Positions 1 through 9,220 of a stretch of 64,000 nt of DNA are shown here, piece after piece. Location: contig JAOANR010000011.1 of assembly GCA_030278955.1 (NCBI GenBank), forward strand, positions 27,222,403-27,286,402, written 5' to 3'. The notes under the pieces are model-generated. The model saw only the letters and a list, made by a program, of their open reading frames with translations, had not been told where the DNA came from and searched no databases. This stretch comes from Hygrophila difformis (Eukaryota > Streptophyta > Magnoliopsida > Lamiales > Acanthaceae). Position 1 is the stretch's first letter; every line of letters begins with the position of its first letter. The position numbers were made by a program, and so were the translations under genes.

Positions 1-215
1 ACATTTGGACTCGAGTTATTGAGTCCATCGGTGTTGGGTACACGGGAACCCGATATTTGATTAAATCATCTTTTAGCTTTACGGGTATTGGAAATTAAAT
101 TCCATTTCCCATTTCCTTATCTATGTATTATGTTTATTTATTTATTATGTTTTCTTTATTATTTATTTATTTATCTATTTATTTATTTTATGTTGTAAAA
201 TTTTCGGGTATTACA
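1..215 (-). mobile_element. LTR end of a gypsy element, truncated by window edge
   Basis: Read on the minus strand, this begins at 215 with TGTAATACCCGAAAATTTT, followed by an A/T-rich AAATAAATAAAT tract and then a stretch ending in GGACTCAATAACTCGAGTCC. The same order of motifs opens the LTRs of elements A (587) and E (34239), so this is the start of an LTR of that kin in the opposite orientation. The rest lies outside the window, so neither the full LTR nor a target duplication can be seen. It sits in the intron that follows CRK exon 5. Confidence 0.8.
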
Positions 216-291
216 CTCAAACTCATACATGAAGTATCATCTGGATGCATATTCTAGTAATGAGAAATTAAAAGAAGCTTTCAAAGCATAC

Positions 292-371
292 CTGGCCTGA
301 TAAAATCGGATAGGCCAAAATCTATGACCTTCATTGGAGAATCTTCACTTTTTTGTAGCAGATAGGAAATT
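292..371 (-). pseudogene. CRK exon 5 (DFG motif), with one extra base
   Basis: The acceptor is TTTGCAG before 371 and the donor is GTATGC after 292. The exon opens with NFLSAT in the phase left by exon 4. A run of six T (349-354, plus strand) then shifts the frame and gives a TGA. With five T the frame would run on through SEDSPMKVIDFGLSDFIRP, which aligns without gaps to CRK activation-segment sequence. The magnesium-binding DFG is present. Either the gene has a +1 insertion or the homopolymer was misread. Confidence 0.85.
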
Positions 372-480
372 CTGCAAATATATATAACCAAGTGTACAAC
401 TTCTTATTGATGCAAACATTGGGCCAATATATATCATTTCAGAAAATAGACATTATATGAGGAATGCTGGCAAGTAATAC

Positions 481-586
481 CTCTGGTTTCAGATCACGGT
501 GCACGACTCCTTGCAGATGGCAAAAGGCAACAATACTTAACATCTGTGCTACAATATTCTTGGCATCCGCTTCTGTATATCTCCCA
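481..586 (-). pseudogene. CRK exon 4, 3' part with catalytic HRD motif
   Basis: The minus-strand frame reads [12 protein letters not shown] and then [15 protein letters not shown], followed by the donor GTATTACTTG. HRDLKPE is the catalytic loop. The 5' boundary is not a splice site but the left end of element A at 587. Bases 582-586 (tccca) are one copy of its target duplication. The missing first 8 nt of the exon, with their acceptor, are at 11785-11793, about 11.2 kb away. Confidence 0.9.
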
Positions 587-3145
587 TGTAATACCCGAGA
601 ATTTTCCAACATAAAATAAATACAATAAATAAATAAATACATCAAATAAATAAACAAAGGTAAGTAAATGAGAAATGAAATTTAACTTAAAAAGGAAGTA
701 AAAGAATTTAATAAAATAAAAGGAATTAAATAAAGATAAATAAATTGTTACACGTGTACCCGACACCAATGGACTCGAAAACTCGAGTCCAAACATAAAT
801 TTAGATCCGAGGGAAATGACGATACGGAATAGGAACCCGAAGATGGCCCGGAAATCGGAATCCGGGAGCATAGAGGGATAGAAGTCCGAAAGAGAGGAGG
901 AAAGGCACGACGGATCGGACCTGCCCGGACCGAAGTCCAGGCGTGGGCCGCGCGGTGAAAGGCCAATTGGCGCGCCACGACCGCGCCACACGACAGATTC
1001 ACCGGTTGCGAGATTCACTCGCCCGAATCCGGATTTTTCGGCTTCGGTTGAACACCTTTCGGCTCAAGACTTACCAAGGCCGACCTTGGACGTCCCTAGG
1101 TCGTGTCTATCTATAAATAACCCCTCTTGACAGCCCCGAACACTTTTCAAAACCCTACGAATTCTCTATACGTTTGAAAACCCTAATCCCGGAGTCGTCG
1201 GAGGCACGAAACCAAGGCGAGGACTGCTTGGGACTGTTTTGGACGAAAATTGGGAGATCTCTAAGGTCGTGGTAAGTTCTGGTCCGTTCAATATTTTACG
1301 TTCCCAATCCGAAAAGGGATTCTAACTTAGTTTCTTTCATCTCTACACCCCGAATCGGATCTAGAACGAAGAACCCGACGAACCGAGGAGATAACGGTGG
1401 ACTGGAAGCCACGCCTCCGAAATCGACGTTCCCGGATGACTGGAAATCTGTAAGTTGACACTTACATGGTTTTGGGAGTAATTAAAACACTTAAATCCAA
1501 AAGCTTAAACAAGAGTTTCGAAAATCTGTCAACGTGAGATTTTTACAGGCGCAGCGATTTTGTACGATTTTTCTGGACCCTTAAAATTCTTCAAACGAGA
1601 AAACGTAAAACACAAAAAAACGTTCTTAAGGCTTAGTTCTATCTCCTGTAAAATTTTCAGAATTTTTCGTGATGATTTGCTATCTAAAATCAACCCGGAA
1701 CCGAACTGCTTAAGTTTGAATCTTGAAATTCTTGACAGAACTTAGGTCTGAACTTGATGACATTTTTTACTAGGGTTCTAGGCCGATTTAGATCTTTAGC
1801 CGAACATAAAAGTTGTAGATAAATGTCTTAAGAAGATCTCTGTAAAATTTTGTCAAATTTGGAGTTGATTTGCTATTGTAGATCTCAAAATTTTGGAACT
1901 GCTGTACACGAAATTCGGACAGATTAATGATATGACGAAAATTGACTTTTTAACCTGTTTCGGTATCTCGGATTGAAAAAGTTAAAACATGAAAGTTGTT
2001 CATCTCAGTGTTTCAGAGTCAGTGGTAAATTTTCAGGATTTTTGGACTTAGATCTGATTTTAAATTAATTTTAGAGTAAACAGCGGGTTACCGGAGTCAA
2101 ATCTTGAAATCTTGTTGAAACGATGGAATTAGCCTTTAGGGTTGAAACGAGTCGAAATCTCTTTCTAAAATAAATTAAGTGAAATCAGAATTTTTGGAAA
2201 TAAATCCCCTTACAAAATTGATAAATTAAAATTAGGGGTGAGTGCTCTGCAGGGTGCCCCCTAACTGCTTCACTTCGTGCCTTTATGGACGATTGTGACC
2301 CCACGCGAAAATTGAGATATGATATTGCCAAAACGGCATGAGATATATGGCCTACACTCTCGTGAATATCCGTATGGGTTTCCCGAGGCTCCGGAGTGGT
2401 ACTGGGTATGACAGATACGGCTGCGGCCGGTTTCCGGCTAAACTTGTTGAGATCGCGATGCAATCGTGAACTATTTGAAACTACTAAATCTGGGATGTAA
2501 TGGGGAATTTAAATTAATTAGATTATTTATCGTTGTGGTTTAAATTGTTAAATGCTTTATTTAAATTAATTATGGCTTTCATTTTAAATTGTGCTAAATG
2601 TATTATTGACTAGTGCTATGATATAATTATGCAAGTTGGTTAGATAATTAAATTGAATTATTTATGGCTTATTATCATGTTTTTATGTAAATATTAAATT
2701 AATGGCTTTTAAACCCTACGATCATGCATGTGTTAACTTACTCAGCAAGTTGTGCTGACCAAACCGTTTATTTTTCCTTTTCCTTACAGAGTATGTGGAA
2801 CAAACATGAGCACGTTCATGCATGGGGGAATTATATTTTGCGAAAATTTATTTTTAAATTCTTGCATTAGACTATAGAATAAACGGGCCTGTTTAACCCG
2901 TGTTTTGATCATGTCGGTCTTATTTACATTTCCGCTGTAATATTATACTTAAATATTATTTCCGTTGCATTATGATATTATTATTTTCGAATTTATATTG
3001 TATGGGCTGTTTGCAAATGTTTTAAATATTTTAAAAATTGAAATACCTAGCTTGCATCTCTTTAGTAAGCCGGAGAAACCGTGTCTTACTAGGGAGCTGT
3101 GGCGGTGACATCCCGACCTGGGTGACCAAAAACCGGGGTGTTACA
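587..3145 (+). repeat. 5' LTR of element A
   Basis: It starts TGTAATACCCGAG, ends CCGGGGTGTTACA, and matches 9221-11784 along its full length with scattered substitutions. A CpG-rich block (about 920-1010) precedes a TATA box at 1112. A GC-rich hairpin with GCGGCCG (about 2420-2440) and the GGGTGAGTGCTCTGCAGGGTGCCCC-type core (near 2236, minus-strand complement also structured) lie in the 3' half. The last 90 or so bases are the U5 block shared with the other elements here. The large number of ORFs crossing it are not genes. Confidence 0.92.
1112..1119 (+). promoter_or_regulatory. TATA box of element A 5' LTR
   Basis: TATAAATA is preceded by a GC-rich stretch and is present at the same place in the 3' LTR (9749-9756). 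The related element E has it at 34778-34785, altered to TATAAAGA in its 3' LTR. Transcription would start roughly 25-35 bp downstream, making the region before it U3. Confidence 0.6.
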
Positions 3146-3148
3146 AGT

Positions 3149-3164
3149 TGGTATCATAGCCCGG
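3149..3164 (+). other. Primer binding site, element A
   Basis: TGGTATCATAGCCCGG begins 3 bp after the LTR. It resembles the TGGTATCAGAGC site complementary to the 3' end of initiator methionine tRNA used by most plant gypsy elements, with one G to T change at the ninth position. Confidence 0.8.
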
Positions 3165-3633
3165 ATATTTTTAAACTATTATTTTCAAACCATTATTTTT
3201 TTAAAAACTATTATTTTAAACTATTATTTTTAAACTACTAGATTATTATTTTTAAACCATTAGTATTTATATTACTATTATAGAAGCCCAAAATTATTAT
3301 TTTAAACTTTCCTTGCCCAAAATTATTTTTAGCCCAAATTATAATTATTTTGACCCAATATAGAGGTCCAAGGATTTTAAACACTATTTTAAAATTTTAA
3401 AGCATTAATTCCATGGATTAAATTTTTATTTTTAAAACCCATGGAAAAAAAAAATATATATATATATATATAGTGCATGAACTATTGTTGGGGGGAAATA
3501 ATCATTTGCATTTGCATACTGCATCTCCTTTATTTAAAGAACTTAGAATCTTGACGAATTTTAACTTAGAATCTTGGCGAATTCTAACCTAGAATCTTGG
3601 CGAATATTAACTTAGATCTTTTGCTTGCGCTAG

Positions 3634-4233
3634 ATGGCTAGTCAAGATATGATGAACTTGATGATCAAAATGATGAACGCTCACTTTGACTCCCAACAAA
3701 CCATACAACAAATGAAAAATCGTATAGCTCACTTGGAGGCAAATCTGCACCAAATGGGAGACTTAAGGGAAGCTGACCTCCAAAACTTCCTGAACTTGAG
3801 AGCCGCTGATCAAGGTCGCATAAAAGACTTAGAAACTCAAGTGCAAAAGCTCACCGAACGGGGCGATGCGATGATAGATAGAATCAAGGATCTAGGGACG
3901 GACCTGCTTGACCTCACCGATATAGTAGTACCATATAGCCCTGTGGAAGACCATTTGATGGGACCACGAAGCCCAACACCCCCAGTGGAGAGCCCATCAG
4001 GCCTTATCCGTGGACGCTACGGAACCCTTGGACTCTGGCCCCACATGGTCCGCCCGTCGCCACACCTGAGCCCCGTGGAGAGCCATCTGGAGGAGTCACC
4101 AGAACCGGCTCCGGAAGCCGTCGATCCACCATCCCCAGTGTTTCATGGACCTTTGGACACCGGCCAAGTCTCTGATGAGGATGATCCTATGGAAGACCGC
4201 ACTACTCTGCCAGAGGACGCGGAGATCTTCTAG
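3634..4233 (+). CDS. Sense cargo ORF (cORF), coiled-coil protein of element A
   Basis: An open frame of 199 codons starts at the first ATG after the PBS, behind a leader with 27-bp repeats (TTAGAATCTTGGCGAAT, about 3541-3610). Residues about 1-110 are rich in heptad-like Leu/Ile/Met and charged residues (RIAHLEANLHQM, RIKDLETQVQKL), which predicts a coiled coil. The rest is Pro/Ser-rich and ends with SPVFHGPL followed by an acidic DEDDPMED segment. Element B has the same gene (19643-19146) with the same tail, and F keeps its first codons. It has no zinc knuckle and is not gag. I do not recognise a family, and its function is unknown. Conservation of the tail between diverged copies suggests past selection. 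Confidence 0.7.
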   Translation: MASQDMMNLMIKMMNAHFDSQQTIQQMKNRIAHLEANLHQMGDLREADLQNFLNLRAADQGRIKDLETQVQKLTERGDAMIDRIKDLGTDLLDLTDIVVPYSPVEDHLMGPRSPTPPVESPSGLIRGRYGTLGLWPHMVRPSPHLSPVESHLEESPEPAPEAVDPPSPVFHGPLDTGQVSDEDDPMEDRTTLPEDAEIF

Positions 4234-4547
4234 CTACTTTGTCTTAGATAGTACATTTATTTTGCGCATCCTATTACCTGTATTAAGTTTCTTTTAAGGA
4301 ATAAAATGCAAGTTGATTTTTTTGAAATCCTTTAGCCCTGAACAATCGAAAAAAAAAAAAAGAGAGACGAACCGGAATAGTTCCACCACATTTTCTCTAA
4401 ACGATAACAATCAAACCAAACAACGAAGCAAGGATACAATGAAAGCGTAAACAAAACCAGCAAGATCATCCTTATACAGTCCCATAAAAAGACAACCAAA
4501 AAAAACACTACCACTACGAGCCTAAATGGAGACGCAGAGACGAAGGA

Positions 4548-5843
4548 TCACTGGTCGGGAGGCGGGAACTGACGACGCATATACTCGTCCATCTGACGCA
4601 TGTAGGCATACATGTCGGTCATGGTGGCCTGCTGCTCCAGCTGCCTCGTAGTGATCGTATCCATGCGAGCCTGGTATAGATCCATCCGGGCATCCAAGGC
4701 ATCATAACGAGCCTGCCCGGCTGTGAACCCAGCGTCCATACGAGCAAACCCAGCATCCATACTGAGCTGCATACCCTGCATCATCTGAAGTATCTGCGGC
4801 ACCTACGGATCCTGCTGGGGAACTACGGAAGGTGGAGGTGGCTGCTCAGGAGGGACAACTAGAATCAAACCATCACCGTTGGGCTCCGGGCGAAGGACAG
4901 CCAGAGGAGCCCCACGTCGTAAGGCACTGCGTCGAGCGGCGTAGGTAGGGATACGGTAGTAACCGCCAGCGGCTAACTCATAAGGATCCGTCTCTGGTGT
5001 CGTACGGATCCCCTGAGCCGCACACATACCACAAATAAGGTGAACATGGGTAATCACCCTACTCCCTCGTCCTCGGCGCATACTCCTCAGATTGTCTACA
5101 ATACAAGCCCCAACATTCACCCTACCACCTCGGGCGATAAAGCAAATAGTCTCATAGACGTGGTCTAGAACGATATGGCTCCGGGTAATCGGCCGGACGC
5201 GGCCTAACCATATCTGAGTAAGCTCGCGCCACGGTGAGTCCATCGTCGCCAATCGCAGCTCGTGATCGTACTCGAGCCGAGGTGCCACCTTAGTGCACAA
5301 AACACCCCACGCAGGCGGGAGTATACGTCCCTCAAGCTGTGGCTGGAATACGCTGTCGTCAGGAAGGCCGAAGTAGACGTTGATCGCCCGAGCACTGAAA
5401 TCTAGGTGGCGACCCCGAACCCAGACTCGAGATAAGTTGCTGTTCTCCCCAATACCGCCAATGTTGGCGATGACCTCCATAGCTAAATAACCGGAAGCAA
5501 AGCCCTCGGGATGGCGCGCGAGTCCAGTCCACTGAAGATGGTCCAAAACTGGACTAACCCTGTCATCGTCCATATGACGAGGATACATGCCTCTCTCCGG
5601 GACATAAGCCCTGTTCCGACGAAGCTCGTCGAAATAGAACTCCTGAGAGGCCATCGTCGCAAACCGATGCCTATCGTGTCGATGGGGACGCACCTCATCA
5701 GGAAGACCCCTGAGTCTAGGGCCCCGCTGTTCCTCGCCCTCCTCGGACTCACTGTCATCAGTATCCGGCATCACTGGAGCAGTAGTACTAGGGCCAGCAG
5801 CATCACGCCGAGTGGCTCATCTCTTGGCCCCCGGAAGAACCAT
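4548..5843 (-). pseudogene. Antisense cargo gene (aORF), element A, two nonsense codons
   Basis: This is the main coding exon of an antisense gene of about 431 codons. The predicted start (5843, MVLPGAKR) equals the start in element B. TGA at 5819-5817 and TAG at 4805-4803 break it, and everything else is in one frame. Order: an acidic segment (SESEEGEEQRGP), a middle globular part with ASQEFYFDELRRNRAYVPERG, VWVRGRHLDFSARAINVYFGL and ETICFIARGGRVNVGAC, a Pro-rich hinge, then a coiled-coil tail with DALDARMD repeats ending at RRQFPPPDQ. The middle part resembles the plant 'putative transposon protein' domain (Pfam Transposase_32, from memory, unverified). It lies between cORF and the pol remnant, on the opposite strand to pol. 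Confidence 0.7.
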
Positions 5844-5880
5844 AAGAGACGCCCAGACAACCCACAAGAAAAGCAACATC

Positions 5881-6457
5881 CTGTAAATACCCAACCAATA
5901 CCAATCATAAGGTGAATTTCTACGCAACAATTATACAGAAGAAATACGCAAGAACATTAAGTATAGGCTCCAATGCGAGCAATCCAAGAGGGGATCTAAT
6001 CCAATAGTTTGCCAATATAGAGCGGAAAGTAACCAAACCAAAGAATGTGCCCAAATAAAGTCAAAAACCCATTGTGGCATTTCATCGAACACGTTAAGTG
6101 CGCAATTAACCAAGTTTAAAGTTACCTACCCATAATCGCAATGTGTCGGTAAACAATAACACTTAAACTATTCTCATATTCACAATACCAACATAATTCG
6201 AAAGCTCCATATCCGTCCTAATACCCAAATTCTAATAGAAACTATCCCAAAATCGGCATACATTACCACACAAATACTACCTAAGTAACCAAATAAACAC
6301 CAAGTATCACATAAGCTCGCTAGTTGCACAAATTAAGCCTAAAAACGACAAATCCCCAATTCTTATCCCTAAACCCTAATTTCAAAATTCACCCAAAAAT
6401 CAAAGCTAATCAAAGCATGAAAATTGAAATTGGCAAGTGGAAGTAGTAGAAACATAC
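5881..6457 (-). other. Intron of the antisense cargo gene, element A
   Basis: On the minus strand GCAAG|GTATGTTTC gives the donor (exon end 6458) and TATTTACAG|GATGTTGC the acceptor (exon start 5880). The same two exon edges occur in element B (16511 and 17150). This suggests the gene is transcribed from its own promoter in antisense, since an intron in this orientation would not be removed from the element's genomic RNA. Confidence 0.65.
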
Positions 6458-6667
6458 CTTGCAATGAAAAATCGAAGTCGGGAATGGGAGAATTGGAGGA
6501 TGAGAGAACGAATTTGGGAGCAAACTAGAAGAAGCCTCGGAAGTGGAAATGGGCGGAGTGGCTCGCGCCCCGCGCGAGCCCTTTTTTTTCAAGCTGCTGT
6601 GGCCGCACGGGCCACGAAAAATGTTTTTTGATTTTTTTTTAATTTTCCTAACCTTTTATTGTTTTAC
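6458..6667 (-). promoter_or_regulatory. 5' exon and probable promoter of the antisense gene, element A
   Basis: It holds the non-coding first exon (ending 6458) and a GC-rich upstream block read on minus as GGGCTCGCGCGGGGCGCGAG, preceded by CCGTGCGGCCACAG. Element B has a similar block at about 16360-16420. No clear TATA box is seen. The T-rich stretch up to 6667 joins directly to the pol remnant. Confidence 0.4.
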
Positions 6668-8952
6668 ACAACCAACTATACGACAAATTGTCCAAATGCG
6701 ATTTTTGGTTGAAGGAGGTAGCATTTCTAGGACATATAGTATCTGCTGATGGAGTTTCAGTGGATCCGGCAAAAGTCTCTGCCGTAACTGAATGGACAAC
6801 TCCAAAGAGCCAAACTGAGATAAGGAGTTTCCTTGGATTAGCCGGGTACTATAGACGGTTCGTGAAGGATTTTTCAAAAATCGCATGACCTTTGACCCAG
6901 CTACTGAAGAAGGGAGTAAAATACGTGTAGACAGAGGCTTGTGAGACAGCGTTTCAAGAACTGAAGAAACAACTCACAACCACACCCGTATTGACACTAC
7001 CATCAGAGAATGATGACTTCGAAGTTTACAGCGATGCTTCGAAGGAAGGTTTAGGTTGTGTCTTGATGCAAGACTCGAGAGTCGTAGCGTATGCATCACG
7101 CCAGCTAAAACCTCACGAGGAGAATTATCCGACACACGACCTGGAGTTGGCAGCGGTCGTTTTCGCTCTAAAGATATGGAGACATTATCTTTATTGGCGG
7201 AAGTGTCGAATGTTCACCGACCACAAGAGCTTGAAGTATATATTCACTCAAAAGGAGTTGAATTTGAGACAACGAAGGTGGTTGGAACTTATTAAGGACT
7301 ACGATTTGGAGATATCCTACCACGAGGGGAAGGCGAATGTGGTAGCCGATGCCCTAAGCCGGAAAACCCAACACGTGACAAACTCGTTGGTAATTCCGCC
7401 GGCATTGTACATGGATTTAGCAAGATTGGATGTGGAACTTGTGCATCCTGGCACAGTGAGTGGAGTGATCAACGCAATGGTCGTAGAAACTCCAATATTG
7501 GACGAGATTAGGCTCGCCCAACCGGGCAACGCGAAATTGGAAAAGATAAAGGGGTATATTGCCGAGGGAAAGGCAATAGGATTTGCTGTCCACGAGGATG
7601 GAAGCATTCGCTACAAAGGGAGATGGTGTGTGCCCCATAAATGTGCCGAGTTGAAGCGAAGGTTGATGGAGGAAGGGCACAACACGCTATATTCAGTGCA
7701 TCCCGGAGGTGACAAGCTTTACAAAGATCTAAAGAAGATCTATTGGTGGCCGGGAATGAAGAAGGAAGTGGCAGACTTCGTGGCAAAATGTCTCACCTGC
7801 CAAAAGGTTAAGGCAGTGCGACATAAACCCTTAGGGTTAATGCAACCACTAGAGATTCCAAGTTGGAAGTGGGACAGCATCTCAATGGATTTTGTCTCGG
7901 GATTACCGCGATCACCTAAAGGCATGAATAAGATTTGGGTGATTGTGGATAGGCTAACGAAGACGGCCATATTTATCCCAATGAAAGACACGTGGACTAT
8001 GGACCAATTGGCCCGAGCCTACGTCGATAATGTGGTACGACGACATGGAGTACCACATGACATCATTTCCGACAGAGACAGTATATTTGTCTCTCACTTT
8101 TGGACGGAGTTACAAAAAGCTCTCGGTACTCAAATCAAAATGAGCACCGCATTCCACCCGATGACGGATGGTCAAACCGAGAGAACAATCCAGACACTAG
8201 AAGACGTGCTGAGAGCATGCGTGTTGGAATTTAAGGGAAATTGGGAATCCCATTTACCCTTAATCGAATTTTCTTATAATAATAGCTATCATGCTAGCAT
8301 TGGCATGGCACCATTCGAGGCGTTGTATGGACGAAGGTGCCGAAGCCCGTTGAGCTGGGAAGAAAACGATAAGTACGTGGTAGTGGGACCACAACTTATC
8401 GAAGATATGGCTCAACAAATCAAGGTGATTCAAGGAAAAATGAGAGCCGCTCAAGACCGTCAGAAGAGTTACGCTGACGTGAGACGACGAGATCTAGAAT
8501 TTCAAGTGAGAGATAGGGTCATGCTAAAGATATCACCCATGAAGGGGGTGATGCGCTTTGGCAAACGAGGAAAGTTGAGTCCTCGATACATAGGACCTTA
8601 GAAAATTCTAGAACGAGTTGGAAATTTGGCCTACCGACTGGCTTTACCGCCATAATTAGATCGAGTTCATAATGTTTTCCATGTTTCACTACTAAAGAAG
8701 TATGTGGCGGACCCGACACATGTACTTCAACCAGAGAAAATCGAACTCGATGAGGATTTGACTTACGAAGAAGTCCCAGTGCGAATTCTAGACGTTAAGG
8801 AGCGAGTAACGAGGAACAAAACCGTCAAAATGATCAAGGTTCTTTGGTCGAACCACGAAAGTTAGACGGCAACTTGGGAGGTAGAATCCAACATGAGAGA
8901 ACGCTATCCGACACTGTTCCAAACCGACACCGACACAGTTATGGGGACATAA
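6668..8952 (+). pseudogene. Pol remnant of element A: RT end, RNase H, integrase, chromodomain
   Basis: Homology to the F gag-pol starts abruptly at about 6668 inside the RT domain ([13 protein letters not shown]). It continues through [11 protein letters not shown], RNase H ([13 protein letters not shown]), the integrase zinc-binding region (HPGG...CLTCQK), the DDE core ([24 protein letters not shown]) and a chromodomain-like C terminus. Stops at 6885-6887 and 6927-6929 split the start, and further stops from 8599 (TAG) onward break the C terminus. The middle 6991-8601 is open. The 3' end ATGGGGACATAA is shared with other elements here. Confidence 0.88.
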
Positions 8953-9220
8953 CTGCAATCTTAAGGGGGAGAGGATGTAATACGCGGTGTGATATCCGTA
9001 TTTTACCGTGTACTTTTCGTGCATTTTTGTAAACAAGCAAACAAATTCAAATTGTTTTGAACTACGTTATGGCTTGATCCCTTCACAGGGTACGTAGGTA
9101 GCTTAGAAGTTTTAATTCTAAGTTCAGTCACAAAATAATAAAACCACCAAAAAAGACCTTAGCACGGGAGAAGCCGAAACACAACTTCGAGGACGAAGTT
9201 GATTTTTAAGGAGGGTAGAC
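8953..9220 (+). other. Relic and functional polypurine tracts, element A
   Basis: TTAAGGGGGAGAGG at 8961 is followed by TGTAATAC, which looks like an LTR start, but the real 3' LTR starts at 9221. Between them lies a conserved stretch with TTGAACTACGTTATGGCTTG and the inverted repeat AACTTCGAGGACGAAGTT. The functional PPT TTTTAAGGAGGGTAGAC abuts the LTR. Confidence 0.7.

Noticed and set aside
494..1018. 174-codon minus ORF joining LTR sequence to CRK exon 4
   Set aside because: Chance read-through from the A LTR into the kinase exon in the wrong frame; not a fusion gene. The related ORFs at 9206-9655 and 34463-34732 are LTR shadows too.
7317..7786. Minus-strand ORFs inside the A pol remnant
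   Set aside because: Antisense shadows of the RNase H and integrase frame, unlike the aORF, which has its own conserved protein sequence and lies outside pol.
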